A stretch of 64,000 bases of DNA from Drechmeria coniospora (GCF_001625195.1 NC_054389.1:744001-808000), one strand, 5' to 3'; positions 48,501 to 54,348 are shown, numbered from the stretch's first letter. A program made the numbers and translations. Notes: generated from the letters alone by a model not told the origin.

Positions 48501-51500
48501 CGAGTTCGACGCCGCCTTGCGCCCACGACTCCGACTGCTCCGGAGGCCACATCTGCCTCAACGGGCTTTGTCGCGGATGCACATCCTCGTCGCAGTGTGG
48601 CAACGGCCTCGTTTGCTCTTCCACCGCCCTCTCTTCGACCTCCTCTTCGGGCGTCTGCCAATCATGCACCGCCAGCTCTCAGTGTTCCGCCGGTCAGGTG
48701 TGCACCTCGACCGGCGCTTGTGGAGCCTGTTCCGGGACGGCGCCGTGCCCGACTGGCCAAGCTTGCATCGGCAGTCCCGGCGTCTGCGGGCCCTGCACCC
48801 AATCCTCCGACTGCGGCAGTAGCGGCATCGTCTGCAGCGCGGGCGTGTGCCAGCCCGGATGCACATCTGGCGCCCAGTGCAGCGCCGGCCAGGCCTGTGT
48901 CCTTGGTTTCTGCGGAGCCTGCGTCTCCAACAGCCAATGTCTCGCAGGTCAGGCTTGCCTTCTCCCGCCTGGTGTCTGCGGCTCCTGCACGGCAGACGCG
49001 CAGTGCGGCGTCGGCGAGATCTGCGAGTCTGGCAACTGCCAAGCGGCCTGCACGCTCAACGGCCAGTGTCCCACCGGGCTGTTCTGCTCCTCGGGCCGAT
49101 GCGCTGGCTGCACGCTCAACTCGCAATGCACGTCTGGCCAGGTGTGCGTCGATCATGCCTGCGGCGGATGCTCGAGCTCGGCCCAATGCGGAGCCGGCCT
49201 CGTCTGCGCCTCCGGTATCTGCCAAGCTGCGTGCACGAGCAACATCCAATGCGCCGCGGGCCAAGTCTGCGACACGGCGACCGGCCTCTGCGCCGCCTGC
49301 ACGCAAAATTCGCAGTGCGGCATCGGCCAGGTCTGCGCCACTCCGGGCGGCTGCGGCTCCTGCACGACCGACCTCCAGTGCGGCGCTGTCGGGTCGAACC
49401 AGATCTGCGCCGGGGGACTCTGCATCGGCGGCTGCATAGCAAGCCTCGGCTGCGCGACCGGACAGGTATGCCTGAACGGTCGTTGCGGTGTCTGCAGCGA
49501 TTCGGCGCAGTGCAACACGGCCGTCGGCCAGGCGTGCGTGTCCGGTTCGTGCGGCGCATGCACCCAAAAGGCCGACTGCGGCACCGGGAAAGCCTGCAGC
49601 GCGGGACGGTGCGTGGCAGCTTGCACCTCCAACACGCAGTGCGCCGTCGGAGCCGTCTGTCAGGTCTCGACGGGGCTCTGTACGACGTGCACGCAAAAGA
49701 GCGACTGCAGTACCGGTCAGGTATGCATCAGCAACCTCTGCGTCGCCTGCACGCTCAGCGCGCAGTGCGGCGGCGGCGGACAGGTCTGCGAAGCGGGCGT
49801 CTGCCGCGCCGGCTGCACATCCACCTCGCAGTGCAGCGGCGGCAAGGTGTGCGGCGGCGGGCTCTGCGTGCCGTGCGGCGTCAACGCCGACTGCGGGGCC
49901 GGTCAAGCGTGCCTCTCCGGCGCGTGCGGGGCCTGCGCCGCCGACCTCGAGTGCGGCGTCGGTCAGGTATGCGTGTCCAGCGCGTGCCAGCCCGCGTGCA
50001 CGACCAACCTGCAGTGCGGCGGAGGCCAGGTTTGCGTGACGGCGACGGGTCGATGCGGCGCCTGTACCGGAACGGCGCAGTGCGACACCGGTCTCGCCTG
50101 CGTCGGCAACGCCTGCGGGAGCTGTACCCAAAAGTCGGATTGCCTGACGGGCCAGGTCTGCGCCGCCGGCCTCTGCATCGCCGCCTGCACGTCCAACTCG
50201 CAGTGTCTGGCGGGCCAGGTATGCCGCGCCGACGGGACCTGCGGCTCCTGCAGCAACAGCGGCGACTGCAACGCCGGACAGCTCTGCAACACCTCGACCG
50301 GCCTCTGTGCCGGCTGCTCCTCCACCAACGCGTGCCCGAGCGGCCAGTCGTGCGATAGCAGGTCCTCGCTGTGCGCTCCCACCTGCGCCCTCATTGGCGG
50401 CACCTGCGCGGGAGGTCGCCTCTGTCTCGTAGGCCTATGCGTCGGCTGCTCTTCCAACACCCAGTGCCGCACCGGCCAGGCTTGCCTCCTCGGCATCTGC
50501 ACCATCTGCATCGCCGACGCGCAGTGCGGTGCCGGACAGAGCTGTCGCGGCGGAGCGTGCGTGAGCACCTGCACGGCCAACGCGCAATGCAGCAGCGGCC
50601 AGGTCTGCTCCTCGGGCGTCTGCGCGCCGTGCACCTTGACCTCGCAGTGCGACGCGGCAAGGATCTGCTACTTGGGCTCCTGCGGCTTATGCACGGCCAG
50701 CTCCCAGTGCGCTTCGGGAAAGTACTGCAGCAGCGCCGGCGTCTGCGTCACCGGCTGCGCGTCGAGATCCGATTGCGCCAGCGGTCGCGTCTGCCTCGAC
50801 GGGCTCTGCGTCGCTTGCTCCTCCGGCTCGCAATGCACCAGCGGCCAGGTCTGCTCCTCCGGGAGCTGCAGCGCCTGCTCGACCGACGCCCAGTGTAGCG
50901 CCATCGTCGCCGGCCAGATCTGCAGCAGCGGCGGCGCCTGCGTTCCCGGCTGTTCCCAGAGCGTGCCCTGCTCCAACGGACAAGTCTGCTCGAACGGCCG
51001 CTGTGGAGGCTGCACGGCGGCATCCGAATGCCCGACCGGAAATGTCTGCACCTCCGGAAGCTGCGGGGGTTGCACGGCCGATGCGCAATGCGGGTCCGGC
51101 TTCGTTTGCGGCAACGGCCTCTGCATCGCCGCCTGCGCGTCCGGCAACGACTGCGGCGGCGGTCAGCAGATTTGCTCGGCCGGCCACTGCGTCGCCTGCA
51201 CCGCCTCGTCCCAGTGCGGCACCGGCCAGGTCTGCAACGCCGGCGTCTGCGGCGCCTGTACGGCCGATGCTCAGTGCAGCGCCATCCTCGCCGGCCAGGT
51301 CTGCAGCAGCAGCGCCGGCGTCTGCGTCGCAGGCTGCGCCTCCAACGCCGCCTGCACGGAAGGAAAAGTGTGCTCGGGAGGTCGCTGCATCGCGTGCTCG
51401 TCGGGCTCGCAGTGCAACGCTGGACAAGTCTGCACGTCCGGCACCTGCGGCGCATGCACGACCGACGCCGAATGCGGTGCCATGACGGCTGGTCAGGTCT

Positions 51501-52258
51501 GTAACGTTGGCCTCTGCACCGCCGGTTGCCTCTCCAGCACGTCCTGCTCCAACGGCGAAGTCTGCGTCGGCGGCCGTTGCGGCCCGTGTACCGGGGACGC
51601 GCAATGCGCCCTCGGCCAGGTCTGCCTGTCCGGAAAGTGCAGCGCTTGCACGAGCAGCACGCAGTGCGCCTCCGGTACCGTCTGCAGCGGCGGTCTATGC
51701 ATACAAGCATGCGCAACCAACGCCGGTTGCAGCAACGGAAAGATCTGCCAAGCCGGACTCTGCATCGCCTGCTCGTCCTCCTCACAGTGCACCTCCGGCC
51801 AGGTGTGCAGCTCGGGGACATGCGGCGCCTGCACCACGGACGCCCAGTGCAGCAGCATCACGGCGGGCCAAATCTGCAGCGGCAGCCTATGCGTAGCAGG
51901 CTGCACCCTCGATTCGTCCTGCTTCGACGGTCAAGTGTGCCTGAGCGGCCGATGCAGCGCATGCACGGCCAGCACCCAGTGTAGCGGGGGTCGAGTTTGC
52001 TCATCTGGAAAGTGTGGCACTTGCTCTTCGGCTTCGCAGTGCGACTCTGGTCAAGTTTGCAGCGGTGGTCTCTGCAAGTCATGCTCGACCAGCTCTCAGT
52101 GTGGCACGAACCAGGTCTGCTCGGGCGGTTCTTGTCAGACCCGCCAGTGTGGCAACACAAACGATTGCACCATAAACTTTGGCCTTTGCGCCCTCGGAAT
52201 CTGCATCTGCCTCAACGGCCTCTGTCTGACCAACTTGCTGAGCGTGTCGATCAGTTGA
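30551..52258 (+). CDS. Giant secreted Ser/Thr-rich, cysteine-repeat protein (7,235 aa), adhesin-like
   Basis: One uninterrupted 21.7-kb reading frame from an ATG at 30551. Residues 1-22 look like a signal peptide (hydrophobic CMVVLASLASMAMPL). Residues of about 30-310 hold N-terminal cysteine modules of about 40 residues (CGxxGxxCxxGExCxxGxCxP). Residues of about 317-3880 are almost wholly Ser, Thr, Gly, Glu and Asn, mucin-like, with tandem arrays. From residue 3884 to about 7226 there are well over a hundred four-cysteine modules (C-x5/6-C-x5-C-x4-C), first linked by CLPxxLxxC spacers, later tightly packed (CGACTADAQC). They resemble Dickkopf N-terminal or similar small disulfide modules; no catalytic domain is visible. 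There is no hydrophobic C-terminal tail, so a GPI or membrane anchor is unlikely. The S/T part is AT-richer and repetitive, the Cys part GC-rich. Role inferred: extracellular adhesin or coat. Hidden frame-neutral introns or a multi-gene model cannot be excluded. Confidence 0.85.
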   Translation: MTAKTGCMVVLASLASMAMPLQQMEGPTGQLLPRLQVHVGHCPGASFCVDKICTTNVVNLDPLHCGPAGQACKAGEICVVGSCLPLNISSPATAAGGVEDCRTGQWRDGKGDCQPLRIALDARRCGPQERVCDPGQLCVNDVCVTIDIGADPKSCGESEFACEPGNWCFNGTCTPFELGTKSTKCRCDDDCPLGFPCGDGLCRQISVTTDLNSCGPNGTRCQPGELCLSGACRPVNITEEDALHRDSAACRVGEAKLLDRCSPIYIGLDPSRCGDHAECDGAEVCISGACVRDVHHPGTNVVHCGHDACSCAVVKIVTVTVVGGQDPADKSTSDAGSAGAASSRGTDGKTAKSAQNTALDTETANPDNATQNTSKTERLYTEETDIKSATPKSVRQNNSAQNDGTDAIDTDSPVSTRMLSSMMGNEATRTERNGTTTWLTTGNGIGEPQGTASKDTEAPSSGDTESTTKSPAQSEITSEGGVPPLSEHQGTGSTSKNTDGSATNAGRETRVTTNEESRRTSGGEQHTFSSHWSATSGERSIRTMHVNDPETTGATDFSHSNDGSENTSQNAGEIRSQSTTLSNQHTRTEMFSNTIGHSTSARAAGSNASDIEGTTSTTIGAGKSTSNNEAIATTGTGMSNSTTTSIPSTIGDSELPKYSSRASSATNENGEVKSTREGAPRTSGRTTLQTNYSGKTNTEVNKTTSEIDQTSSTREIFTLETRSTITEANASKESKTEAQTRTEGSLTSTKNPETTTTTISTSTKVTQFTLIDETGWINRTSGSPTTQEARVPTSSTGEFSTFNSLNSWSGDQGPTSMTEELTQTSANQEMTGGTETDQSISTSSMFLTTRDAGGTITRNDASLTREIAFESTFTTNLPTAATQDGSTSGDGRVRSTTTEKHESTKSDVSKEVQITKIGFVATTRDVGESTTSTGVSTIETADIILSTTEEVGGPANRSSSYRAGETGASTTINNAPITANQTTWQKGSTNTSATNFLTSTITGDTTTEHDEPTSVTLNDGRSTSVVDFTFVTGETVETTTFSIETALTASETGEPSTSSVTSTTTDTTENTSGSEQSSTTRRNQQHNSFGEAPSDAPGTMTENNFTSSSTVEETGVSTSSSGAITTETTGMTTIKYPTTTATGETDGKTSSSGTIASDTARNTSGNNTNISAVSETGGMTSNGDETATDTTASTTRNDTTISTVRDIEGIPSTTATDTTGTVAESKKTAGTTIRSNPNPTGTTGITTGSSSIISTVLETEGTTSSSGTKLTDSTGSATGMGTTSSTRGETDRVASSSGAEGTGTPLSTTGNTTISTVRTTEGITRKSGVAGTETTRTAAGNDATISSIMETEGTISSSGTIAAELTGTVTGNNTTSSAVRETGGTTSSGGTTVTYETPESAMTSRNPTSAPATSGTPPVGDSTTGTVLTREATIGTIPTEDSITATTSTTRLFTGDGDTIDTSMRTLATRDASTLDLTTGTSATETTTTETSSTEVLTTALYSTRDSTAEGSTTGHLTSGVSTNESLTTQTSTNLGISTITRSFTGHKEILLSTMESSTDGLSDGSISSRSDRAASTGLFDEVTTTTEALAQTSGTKSSIGTTTFVEGGEFKTSTGNSAETSGTQGDVSTTTGDSEEITTTPSKISIIESSNSDTGQETTTAMQSQENTISTGFSTTQTKSETNSEGGITPKDPTMTSRTFVASSETISTRNWFSSSSGRSTTTTVELVSSNSDETTTARKSEIGTISANSSTTQTASDASIEGEAYTKSSTTSNKPSADDNGTSSGTATTANESEYATSSTGESKTESTNSARSESTRTATESEKATRITEIMATTTQTSSTTSEGSTGHSVSTEPMVAIPDSTTTTETSSETNIEHSSSTIRSEELFKTTRSFDKNGTTSERATTDIGPVEGTITAGTSASSDSTIEISSGTISESTQITGASTSTARSSVKVSSTSSESFTTDEDSRETPFTSAASTTVMISDTRRHTTETINDSAEHSIGDRSHVQTGTGGSGENTIVSTLILGTSNAGIGTIVGTATVTGTKPTASIIGKETSKNDDEEITRTEVLTTEILSGNCKETTSITPTTVTPSGSTEESTSGDTSGTNTSGSTGEQGKTSRATTTTASAVETWSEMDTTSSGISKASTSASTITGDEVSRTPTAESMSTTEAVSGTDVKATTKSSTQTSRGSNKDSKTSAITNSRATETGGSSRTGTQDNTINEATQSGTILSSKTEGASGNSDNRATFTPLETEISSKTSEVDTVTGASSPTQSSRGTSETMTTTANSGASSMIANSGSTTKAVTTSGTTGTETSSTTYNIPGTSNNAAYWTSTTEPLSDISIGTPGSVISLTEISSADEGTAISLTTAAFSTTETPSSASLDNTAAAITTGTTSITETLNANTEGTFRHSTTETPRDTILNITTSMTSTTEILSGTSSDSKEFLSTTELAYGTSTGFASTVSVTETPISNNDITTPRTSRSNSNEVPMNTSYGSLSDTTETVTATGVPSTAQTSSSINMKSDATFSMTEVSSGTNLEVTIETAMSEASSDISEGIKTSGPSTTSGPGKETTATEEFSTAWVPSSTSDEAVPSVSTKQSASGTYSGVVSTMETPTESGGEANTTKTSMIKTSGNHSDEATSTRVTSATSSAESISVSMPTPTSSREEDPSGAVGSPTLSSASEVGTSGSSSTLGAPSNTNDSVTLTRVTSGTEIPKSSSTESFSVSIKTPSHSSDEATVGVLTSQTSSSASKVVTDYRPSSRSGAPSSTSDEVTPTRTTTANEPPKSSSEKSSSVSIRTPKNSSDEATAGASTSQTLSSDSAMVTNSWPASTLGALSGTSDEVTPTRTTTANEPPKSSSEKSSSASIRTPNNSSDEATAGASTSQTLSSANAVVTNPSPASTLGALSSTREQDTFAIPTTQILSSNSGMTTSRISSTQIRSSTTEEFSASTTSSSDTTISISIEATSTLLTLKSSGNITEANTSRELPNPETTRSASEDDFSRTVTTRALSITSDMSESATSTAQISKVTIKATTATEYSSMFGSDTMSNDATQEFSSKAITLRSSSDEAINASSTSQSPGSYIKTFTTTEASLFSETPRSSSNEATSRGSLKAPTSSTNDEAISGTLTLSGTTEAATSGGSTTESSGTDNDKSSEASYTTQSLGDSSEVATSESPSTMSSTGASTDATADVTSTIQNSSDTRNEAASERSTTKSSTNHATSNYVASSNASTITHNSRGISEVATSGSTINGLSSIIATNNEGSSTTNAIQTSSGTRNDVSTRSSMTISSTGTDASTMNGLSSIIATNDGSSSATNAIQTSSGTSNDATTRSSITISSTGADASTMNGSSSIIATNNGSSSTTNAIQTSSGTSNDATTRSSMTISSTGTDAGTMNGSSSIIATNDGSSSATNSIQTSRGTSNNATTKSSMTKSSTGTNTSTKDGFPSNPATNTEATSALSMMQTSRGASNDATTGSSTTKSSTGTDTNTKNGFPSNTATNTEDTSTSSTMQSSSGISNDATTKSSMTKSSTGTETSTMNGSSSIIATNDGSSSATNAIQTSGGTSNDATTGSSITKLSTGTDTSTKNGFPSNIATNTVANGTSSMMQTSRGASNDATTGSSMTKSSTGADINTTNESPRNTVTNNEATSASIMMPTSRETSEETISGASRIASSSTNTGEDAITGFTSTAEAPSGTAIGDVTTKKQHGSSNGYITSRDMETTVSSDTGEEPSSGTQKTESTRDTSTPSMTLGSSSAPQISSHTNAETTASEVLPMTESLRSTASSAASQMVDAPSSADGATSEASSTTKTVNTAAEGTESETETRETPSGRSQVSTTLGVSSGIQTSRESSEVTTTTRGNSDKTTSSSKIETAGASTPTENCYPSCVNSSVCVGGICRLPCNAAVDCIDGAICIDNFCTSNKTCTSDGECGDGVCVAGRCKAIVYPPCTLSGNCTDGESCISDFCLPTSLTACLRNNTCAAHQTCVGTVCLPTLLATCESDSSCGIGQVCRLDRCIPDLLTVCTSNTNCSAVQTCVAGLCLSQVYQPCTIGQDCNNGEECLGGSCLRSGLLHCLVDADCGAGQRCIEGAVCLPDILSSCTSDEQCGFGNVCRLEVCLPRTLANCTIDQGCVDRSLVCNAGFCLPPLFPPCSEEDDCIEGQTCTAGMTCLPSGLETCLVPDGQCGADQTCRNGTCLPTVLPACINDTTCGSEQICRLGYCIPKGLVVCQNDSQCGNGEGCVAGICLPEALPPCADDANCGEADVCAGSVCLPGNLTACGGATDPICGEGQTCVGGRCLPANLPACEDDHGCSTGKVCRLDLCLPSKPILCTTNGTECVVAELVCSGGLCLPSIYPPCIISRDCDATYACRSGTCLPETLPVCGIDEDCVGGRQCVGSVCLPPMLPVCAADGDCGTSQVCRQDRCIPSELTSCNATGDCGSHQRCSAGLCIPELLPPCLISGDCGRGALCRNGTCLPDKLPACSFSGEPCASGDQRCVAGVCVPSDLPTCGVDADCGAGRVCRLGLCFPNAATTCTADNPSACDGGESCRGGLCVPKVFAHCSTSVDCLRGQACTEGVCIPTIFSNCTDTCPAQQSCVSGICLPSALPDCDADTDCGNRQVCRLGRCIPASLVPCQNSSSCSDYQACTAGLCLPELYSPCSESADCGRGKTCSSGLCFPSTFDTCEIIDTCNHGQICLLGKCLPSTLLTCEADADCGGGHVCRETVCLPTDVRLCETDEQCDMTQRCEGGLCLPEPFPPCQAESDCAKGLDCRSGTCVPSTLRQCESQGGCDADEMCIDGVCFPDFLATCSNDGQCGSGQVCRLGVCIPETTTNCTMTSTCNQGQVCAAGICVPEIFPPCNTAVNCSAGLVCSSGRCLPDVFPPCGASNSCGIGRICAEGLCVPDLLPACTNDTSCGSGTICRLSVCLPKTITSCADGSSCGTGLECVSGVCMPPRYPPCAGADADCGAGRSCTGGVCLPSLVPSCAGGNSTCAVGNICISGACLPDALDACTADVQCSSAQVCRLGRCLPNVLTACGNGTAGCTAPLVCTESICLLPPIPPCTSAGDCIQADRCVTGVCLPDGLVNCTTSAGCINGQSCTEGVCLPGLLPPCSSDATCTGIGQVCRLGVCMPGDVTVCSSSSQCVGGKTCTFGICLPTVLPPCSVTQDCSAGQVCQAGTCLPQGLSNCTSSIQCTVGRACIGGVCLPGDILAPCTSDAACATSDVCRIGVCVPRNLTSCKTDAQCDGNDSTCTFGICLPTAFPGCNDNATCPVGESCLSGTCLPASIVGCRDNGTCAEANQICSAAGVCVPGLLKSCTNDSGCEFTSVCRLGFCMPRNVTACTNDGQCAPEQSCSGGICLPIPFPNCSEGSCDVTANTTCVSGVCIPNNSIHGCVTSADCASRQVCTSGICLPQALPSCGIDSDCDESLTCRLGTCIPGLLIPCGSTAACRAGQTCEGGLCVPQSVLCTSDSQCGANKVCRAGLCLPQSFPTCSPESGCTSGQNCTAGFCFPSMLDKCADAADCPASTPICSGGICMTAGLTTCAADIDCGGSETCRIGLCIPTTLLNCEADGDCNGANSEVCRVGLCVSTLQRCVNNVDCNASVSEVCALGFCRPKPPPECVLDADCGSGRFCSLGVCLAQTLSCSGNTGCAVGQICTVGVCTPDMASASCGTNGDCLLGVGLCRLGLCICVLGVCGLDPSLTGCTSTTDCPTAQTCQSGVCIAEKACQSATDCVLGLDMCRLPGLCVCLDGVCALGGSATPQCASDNDCTGGQACQGGVCVAPDPSCREDEDCVGKVLGADTCLVGLCSCADISAQCVYHGPAACSTAAQCNGTQICTTGRCVPAIPACAVDVDCGAQKICQFGSCVTGCRTSADCAVAGYVCKLGSCVSGCASNAGCAAAQSCQFGLCVDNTLASCTTSSQCQAGLVCQLGKCIPNILSLCLGDSQCPTGQICPSGICVGCILDEQCGAGRACSDGLCIASSTPPCAHDSDCSGGHICLNGLCRGCTSSSQCGNGLVCSSTALSSTSSSGVCQSCTASSQCSAGQVCTSTGACGACSGTAPCPTGQACIGSPGVCGPCTQSSDCGSSGIVCSAGVCQPGCTSGAQCSAGQACVLGFCGACVSNSQCLAGQACLLPPGVCGSCTADAQCGVGEICESGNCQAACTLNGQCPTGLFCSSGRCAGCTLNSQCTSGQVCVDHACGGCSSSAQCGAGLVCASGICQAACTSNIQCAAGQVCDTATGLCAACTQNSQCGIGQVCATPGGCGSCTTDLQCGAVGSNQICAGGLCIGGCIASLGCATGQVCLNGRCGVCSDSAQCNTAVGQACVSGSCGACTQKADCGTGKACSAGRCVAACTSNTQCAVGAVCQVSTGLCTTCTQKSDCSTGQVCISNLCVACTLSAQCGGGGQVCEAGVCRAGCTSTSQCSGGKVCGGGLCVPCGVNADCGAGQACLSGACGACAADLECGVGQVCVSSACQPACTTNLQCGGGQVCVTATGRCGACTGTAQCDTGLACVGNACGSCTQKSDCLTGQVCAAGLCIAACTSNSQCLAGQVCRADGTCGSCSNSGDCNAGQLCNTSTGLCAGCSSTNACPSGQSCDSRSSLCAPTCALIGGTCAGGRLCLVGLCVGCSSNTQCRTGQACLLGICTICIADAQCGAGQSCRGGACVSTCTANAQCSSGQVCSSGVCAPCTLTSQCDAARICYLGSCGLCTASSQCASGKYCSSAGVCVTGCASRSDCASGRVCLDGLCVACSSGSQCTSGQVCSSGSCSACSTDAQCSAIVAGQICSSGGACVPGCSQSVPCSNGQVCSNGRCGGCTAASECPTGNVCTSGSCGGCTADAQCGSGFVCGNGLCIAACASGNDCGGGQQICSAGHCVACTASSQCGTGQVCNAGVCGACTADAQCSAILAGQVCSSSAGVCVAGCASNAACTEGKVCSGGRCIACSSGSQCNAGQVCTSGTCGACTTDAECGAMTAGQVCNVGLCTAGCLSSTSCSNGEVCVGGRCGPCTGDAQCALGQVCLSGKCSACTSSTQCASGTVCSGGLCIQACATNAGCSNGKICQAGLCIACSSSSQCTSGQVCSSGTCGACTTDAQCSSITAGQICSGSLCVAGCTLDSSCFDGQVCLSGRCSACTASTQCSGGRVCSSGKCGTCSSASQCDSGQVCSGGLCKSCSTSSQCGTNQVCSGGSCQTRQCGNTNDCTINFGLCALGICICLNGLCLTNLLSVSIS
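33880..34725 (+). repeat. Degenerate 31-codon tandem repeats in the Ser/Thr region
   Basis: About eight diverged copies of a unit of roughly 31 residues with the core TISTVxETEGTTSSSGT and spacers rich in Thr, Gly and Ala. Copies differ at many positions, so the array is older than the 144-bp array further on. Confidence 0.6.
38470..39290 (+). repeat. 210-bp in-frame tandem repeats in the Ser/Thr region
   Basis: Exact 210-base spacing is seen for the word ACAAGTGACG (38861 and 39071) and its variant at 38651. The 70-residue unit includes SDEVTPTRTTTANEPPKSSS, IRTPxNSSDEATAG and STSQTLSS. There are three copies at 210 bases plus an older, 192-base first copy. The last two copies are nearly identical. 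Confidence 0.85.
40304..41545 (+). repeat. 144-bp in-frame tandem array, 8.6 copies
   Basis: Unit of 48 codons, starting at residue 3252, with the pattern MNGxSSIIATNxGSSS, AIQTSSGTSNDATTRSS and MTxSSTGTDAST. Eight full copies keep perfect 144-base phase (40304 to 41455), followed by a partial, diverged copy. Two unit subtypes alternate: one with NGSSSIIATN and one with NGFPSNxATNT. Subtype mixing indicates unequal exchange or conversion between copies. Confidence 0.92.
42200..47560 (+). repeat. Cysteine-module region A: modules with CLP linkers in a four-module super-repeat
   Basis: Modules of about 25 residues have the form C-x5/6-C-x5-C-x4-C-L/I-P-x5-C. From residue 4000 (42548) to 5420 (46808) every fourth module has VCRLGxCxP in place of TCVGGxCLP; I followed this through 56 modules, 14 full super-repeats of about 101 residues. 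The module after it usually ends in a PP (as in YPPC or LPPC) before the next cysteine. The phase breaks down after about residue 5440. Confidence 0.85.
47570..52220 (+). repeat. Cysteine-module region B: compact modules without CLP linkers
   Basis: Modules shorten to about 17-22 residues, typically CxxxxQCxxGQVCxxGxCxxC, dominated by Ala, Ser, Gly, Thr and Gln. Recurrent variants carry an insertion (CSAILAGQVC, CGAMTAGQVC, CSSITAGQIC), which again suggests a multi-module unit. A distinct module, GLCxLGxCICLxGxC, occurs at the A/B boundary (about 47600 and 47770) and once more at the extreme C-terminus (about 52180), like caps. Confidence 0.8.
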
Positions 52259-52689
52259 AAATGTAATATGATGGCGGCTCGAATCAACTTTCCGCGAGGA
52301 GGACCATCGTTTCGCAAAGTTGACGGCCATCGACTCATCCACTCATGCTAGGTTTCTCGTTATTCTTTCACCACAGCCGCTTGCTGTGAACTCTCTTTTT
52401 CCGTTTCTTTTGTCTCATCACCGTCATTTTTCCTTGTGTTGGCCTGGGGTTTGTTTTCCTGCTGTCATAGATATTGCTGCATATGGACCACATTGGACGG
52501 CGTTGCATGGGGGGGGCATTGACGCATCAGTGGAGTTTGGGTTCCTTTCCTGTGCCGGTCACCTAGATTGGTTATCAATGAAATGAATCAGTAAGCAAGA
52601 TATATTCAAAAAGCGGTATGCGCCAGCATGCATCCAAGACGTCGATGTGGTAAATGGTTGGGAGATGCCTCAAGTCGCTGCTCGCTCCA
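52259..52689. other. Convergent 3' intergenic region
   Basis: The spacer lies between the stop of the giant gene and the stop of EXO5. It is AT-richer and pyrimidine-rich (about 52350-52460). No gene or repeat is evident. Confidence 0.6.
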
Positions 52690-54348
52690 TCAGCCGCCAT
52701 TCTTCCGTCTCGACGACATCCGCCTGCGTGCTGATGCAACTCGCTCATCATCCATGGACCGTCGCCATGAGCAGTCCGGGGCGAACTCGCACGAGCGACA
52801 CTTGAAGGCTTCTTCGATATCCACACCTGTTGCTTTGCGATCGCCCCGCCACCAGGCCATGTAATTTGCCAGGTACACATCCAGCGCTTGGTTTGAAACT
52901 GGAAAATCGTGCACGTCAAGCTGCCGGCCGTCATCCCGGTGTATGTACTGCACGCGCAGCATGTGGCCTAGTGATGCGGCGCCTTGGGGAAAGGTGATAT
53001 TGATTTCCCGGCGAACGAGAGGCAGCAGCTCACGAAGAGTCTTGTACTTGACCAGGTCATCCGGCGCCAAAAATTCCGGCCCAAGACTGTCGGCGGCTTC
53101 GCCTGGTTCGGCGAGCAGGATCCCGTCCGCTTCGGCAGAGCTGTACGGGGCATCGTAGAATACTTCATGATGCAAGTCGCCAATCTGAGCGAGGAAGCCG
53201 TCGGAGAATTGAGCATCCGGCGCCAATCCGCACCTTCTGAAGAGTTTGAAAAAGTCAACTTTGTCGGCAGCCAAATTGGAGAGGAAGCGATGGTAGAGGA
53301 GCAGCTGAATCTTGGCGGGACGAAGCATTGTGTTGGATACGGGCGCCAGGCTGCCGCGCGTCTTGACATCGGTCAGGTACACCTTCGGACCCGGCGGTCG
53401 GCTCGAGCTCGGCTTTTGCGGGGGAAAGTAGTCTGCCAGGACGGATTGCTTCATTTGGGTGCTAGATTCCTGGCGGGACAGCTCCTCCTTCAACTCGGGG
53501 TTGGGGTGGTCGTAGCTTAGTCCGTCGATGATGCCGTTGACCCAGTTGTCATCGACGATGCCCCAGATCTCAAATTCGCGCGTCAGTCCCGTCTCCCGCA
53601 AGGTCCTGAGGCCCTGTATGAGGTTCCACAGCCTCAAGGCGAAGGCGTCCTCCTTGCTCAGGACATCGATTGCGACCGACGTATGGACCTCGTCCTCCAG
53701 CTTCTGGTGCATCCTGGTGCCTCCGCGCATGGCAGCCGTCACCGTCCGACGTCCGCCCGGTAGCCTTGTGAGCGTGTACCAGTACTGCAGCTCGCACCAG
53801 GCTCCAGATGTCAAGTCGCTGACGGATAGCAGTTTGCTGGGGAAAGATCGAAATCTCTGCAAGGGAGATTGACGATCGTCGACGTCATGGTCGCCCGTTT
53901 CGGGAGCAGAAGCCTCCGCTTCAACACTAGACAACGCCCGACTCACTAAACGCTTAAGGAGTCAGCAACATGCCGGTACATGGAGGGCAGGATACACACA
54001 ATCGGGGTAGCAGACGTCGGCGCCGACGTCGACAGATTTTGGTGGCACAGAAGGGCTCCGGGCACTCGGCTCTGCAGAAACAGTTCTCCCGCTCGTCGAC
54101 TTGGCCCCATCAAGGTCCGAATGCGTCGAAGTGACATGGCCGTTGCTACGATCGCCCCTGCGAGGCTGCGCCGGAAGGGCTGCAACCCTAGTTTGCACGC
54201 TCGCCGACGAACGCTCGAATGAGCTTGAAACGGGCAAGCTTGCAGTCGCTTCCGAAACGATCCGGATCAAGTCGAGTTCGTCCTCGGGACTGAAGTCGTA
54301 GCCGTAATCGCTGTCGCTATCTTGAGCGGTCATGTCCGGCATACGCAT
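52690..54348 (-). CDS. EXO5: Exonuclease V (Exo5/Dem1 family), Fe-S nuclease
   Basis: Predicted 534-residue single-strand exonuclease acting in mitochondrial or nuclear DNA maintenance. Exons are 54348-54000 and 53945-52690. The 54-nt intron (53946-53999) has donor GTGTGT, branch CTGAC and acceptor TAG, joining YPD to LSRALSSVE. The N-terminal exon has DYGYDFSPEDELDL. The nuclease core has GTRMHQKLEDEV, WGIVDDNWVNGIIDGLSY (metal-binding Asp region), VYLTDVKTR (the D-x-K motif) and PAKIQLLLYHRFL. The 4Fe-4S cysteines are C167 and C499, C502, C508 (CRSCEFAPDC). All four are present, so it should be functional. A second ATG at 54342 is equally possible. Confidence 0.93.

Noticed and set aside
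48252..50358. Long alternative plus-strand frames in the cysteine region, rich in Ala/Ser or Arg
   Set aside because: They are frame-shifted readings of GC-rich cysteine codons. The main frame shows a regular cysteine pattern, the others do not.
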